From Pseudomonadota bacterium (GTDB lineage: Bacteria > Pseudomonadota > Gammaproteobacteria > Steroidobacterales > Woeseiaceae): DNA of 7,766 nt. Shown here in pieces: positions 5,914 to 7,766 of the stretch. Under the pieces are notes generated by a model, which had not been told where the DNA came from, did not search any database, and was given only the letters and a program-made list of their open reading frames with translations. The stretch's first letter is position 1; the number at the start of each line of letters is the position of its first letter. The position numbers and the translations under genes are program-made. The stretch is taken from positions 1-7,766 of the forward strand of contig JAKSCZ010000445.1 of NCBI GenBank assembly GCA_022360335.1. Reading direction: 5' to 3'.

Positions 5914-7765
5914 GGCTCAGATTGGCTTCGATGGCCTCGAGGTCTTTCGTCGTCGGGAAGCCGTTGTTCGGCCGCCGGATCGCCGGGTCGTACCAGCCCG
6001 CGAATCTCGCCAGGCGATCGCCTTCCATGCGCCGCTCGTGCAAGCGGGCGAAGTTCGACCGGGTTTCCTCGAATATCCCGCGCGTCTGCGCCAGTGCGTG
6101 TGGATCCGCCGAGGTTTCGTGTGCCCGTTTCAGCTTCGCCATTCGATGCAGCCCCGCTTCGTACCTGAGCAGGTCCTCGTACAACAGGATGGGCAGCAAT
6201 ACGTGGTCATGAAAGAAATCGGTGTGAGGTCCGGCGCGCTCCATGGCGTCGAGCGCGGCATCGCGGGCCTCTGCGATCAAAGTCAGGCGCCGCAGCGTCG
6301 CGTCGATGTCCGGCCCGACGCGATCGAAACCGACGGGAACGGGCGTCCTGTCGGGTCGATCGATCGGCGCGTCCGAAAGATAGGCGACAGCCTCCCTGAT
6401 CTCCCAGAGGTTCTGCACGTAGCCGACATTGTCGAACTGGGCCGCGTGCAGGCTCTTGAGCGCCGACACGGCGCCGTCGAGCGAGTCTTCGTGAAAGTAG
6501 CGGCCCAGCCATTGGCGGTAGAACGCGTCGCCGTCGAACTCGTCCGGCGAGAGGGCGAACCGGCTGAAGGCTTCGATGTTGATCATGAAGGGTCGGAACG
6601 TCTGGCCGTTGACCATCAGATACTCGTTCGCGCCGAATCGATCGACCATCATCGACATGATTTCGTCGATCTTTTCGGGATAGGGATCGTGCACGGTATG
6701 GTTCAGCCAGAAGCCGGCGTGCATGTAGGTGCCGAACCGATAGCCGCGAGTGTCGTCAGGCAGGACGCGGAAGCCGCCCCAGCCGTCGTCCGACCAGGCC
6801 ACGATGAAGTCTTCGGGCGGACCGAAACCCTCGTTGTACAGGTCCATGCCGTCGTCGTAGCAGACGCAGACTTTGACGGCCCCGGGCTTGAGCGCGTCGA
6901 GCAACTCGCCGAATGCCGCGTACACCTCGTTGAAGACGGTTACGCGATCTTCGTCACAGGCGCTGACGTAGGGCCAGTCCAGCAACTGGTTGCGCGGGCG
7001 GAGCGTGAAGATGTCCGCCTTGCCGATCGGCGTATGGGAAAGATAATCCGACCAGGTGCCGATCCAGGCGTCCCTGTGTTCCGACCAGCAGTTCGATTCC
7101 TCGGTGGTGATCCGGCCGAACTGCCGGCCCATCATCATATCGATCTGCACGAGCATGCCCTTCTCGTGCGCGTAGTCGATCATCCTCTCGACCAGGTCGA
7201 GATTCGTCTCGTAGTCCGGCCTGAGCGCCAGATAGGCCGGGCGGGTGAAGAACTCGGTCCGGCCGAGCATGTCGAACAGTTCGATGCCGTTGTAGCGCAG
7301 GCGTACCAGTGCATCGATGAGTTCCGTGTAAGTCTCCCAGTCGTACTCGAGCAGCGGCTCCCTGAGGTTCGCAAGCTCGTCGACGTCGTTCTCGAAGTAG
7401 ATGAGGTAAGGGATTTTCGGCGGCGCGATGACGCGCTCCCGGAAGTCGCCGATGTCGAGATCGGAAATCGGATCCGGTTCGATACCGGTCCAGTAGTTCA
7501 GGGGGTCGACGCCTAAAACGTCACGACTGTAGTCGTAGACGGCGTATTGCGTGCCCTGGTAGTCGGATCCCGCGAGCACCACGAGCGGCCGCCCGTCGTG
7601 GGTTACTTTTTCCCAGATCCCGCCGCGCGGCCCCGGCGCAACGCCGGACAGTGCGATTTTCCCGTCGGCCGCCAGGCGATCGATCAGTGCATGTCGGCCG
7701 ACGGTGCCGACGACGATGGTGTTTTTTGTCGCCGGCGTGCCGGCCGAATAGACTTCGATCTTCAC
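5900..7765 (-). CDS. GH115-like alpha-glucuronidase (N-terminus beyond window)
   Basis: The visible frame has 621 residues. It opens at a GTG on the window edge, which is probably internal because GH115 proteins normally have more sequence before this point. Family-like segments are IVVGTVGRHALIDRL (17-31), LVVLAGSDYQGTQYAVYDYS (61-80) followed by GVDPLNYWTGIEP, a TIM-barrel-like stretch RLRYNGIELFDML (155-167), AWSDDGWGGFR (323-333), YRFGTYMHAGFWL (342-354) and MVNGQTFRPFMINIEAFSRFA (384-404), which parallels the GH115 'N.GD.KP.E..IEFF...A' block. The final 200 residues are helical. The protein then stops without the C-terminal beta-sandwich common in GH115 enzymes, and several barrel motifs diverge, so it may be a distinct subfamily. 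GH115 enzymes remove glucuronic acid from internal and terminal xylose of xylan. The downstream GH67 gene overlaps its end and supports a role in the same pathway. Any signal peptide would lie outside the window. Confidence 0.75.
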   Translation of the reverse strand: MKIEVYSAGTPATKNTIVVGTVGRHALIDRLAADGKIALSGVAPGPRGGIWEKVTHDGRPLVVLAGSDYQGTQYAVYDYSRDVLGVDPLNYWTGIEPDPISDLDIGDFRERVIAPPKIPYLIYFENDVDELANLREPLLEYDWETYTELIDALVRLRYNGIELFDMLGRTEFFTRPAYLALRPDYETNLDLVERMIDYAHEKGMLVQIDMMMGRQFGRITTEESNCWSEHRDAWIGTWSDYLSHTPIGKADIFTLRPRNQLLDWPYVSACDEDRVTVFNEVYAAFGELLDALKPGAVKVCVCYDDGMDLYNEGFGPPEDFIVAWSDDGWGGFRVLPDDTRGYRFGTYMHAGFWLNHTVHDPYPEKIDEIMSMMVDRFGANEYLMVNGQTFRPFMINIEAFSRFALSPDEFDGDAFYRQWLGRYFHEDSLDGAVSALKSLHAAQFDNVGYVQNLWEIREAVAYLSDAPIDRPDRTPVPVGFDRVGPDIDATLRRLTLIAEARDAALDAMERAGPHTDFFHDHVLLPILLYEDLLRYEAGLHRMAKLKRAHETSADPHALAQTRGIFEETRSNFARLHERRMEGDRLARFAGWYDPAIRRPNNGFPTTKDLEAIEANLSHGWR

Positions 7766-7766
7766 C

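Noticed and set aside
5846..7516. Long plus-strand open frame of 556 codons
   Set aside because: It lies antisense to the GH115-like gene, its translation shows no recognisable domain, and it is explained by the high GC content opposite a real coding frame.

Overview
The window is GC-rich bacterial DNA. All six genes lie on the minus strand, so transcription runs from high to low coordinates. The sequence does not allow a firm taxonomic call. Dense packing, overlapping stops and starts and a secreted GH67 enzyme would fit a plant-polysaccharide-degrading proteobacterium or similar, but this is inference.

Region A (about 7766 to 3691) is a two-gene polysaccharide-degradation unit. It holds a GH115-like alpha-glucuronidase whose N-terminus lies beyond the window edge, followed by a complete secreted GH67 alpha-glucuronidase. 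The two overlap by 14 nt. In characterised family members GH115 removes (4-O-methyl)glucuronic acid from internal and terminal xylose units of xylan, while GH67 acts only at the non-reducing terminal xylose. The pair would therefore be complementary steps in glucuronoxylan debranching.

Region B (3690 to 3531) is a 160-bp AT-richer gap. It carries two directly abutting 15-bp palindromic elements, possible promoter hexamers and a good ribosome binding site for the next gene.

Region C (3530 to 1) looks like a compact biosynthetic operon: an unrecognised 91-residue protein, a PaaK-like adenylate-forming enzyme, a TauD/TfdA-type Fe(II)/2-oxoglutarate dioxygenase and a D-Ala-D-Ala-ligase-like ATP-grasp enzyme cut by the window edge. 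The last two share an ATGA stop-start. A structured 75-nt spacer with two competing folds separates the small gene from the three enzymes. The set recalls amide-ligase/dioxygenase pathways such as dapdiamide (adenylating ligase, ATP-grasp ligase, Fe(II)/2OG oxygenase). The small first gene also allows a ribosomal-peptide (RiPP) reading. The product is unknown, and this is the part of the window most likely to be undescribed.

No RNA genes, insertion sequences or CRISPR arrays were seen, and no intergenic stretch exceeds about 160 bp.
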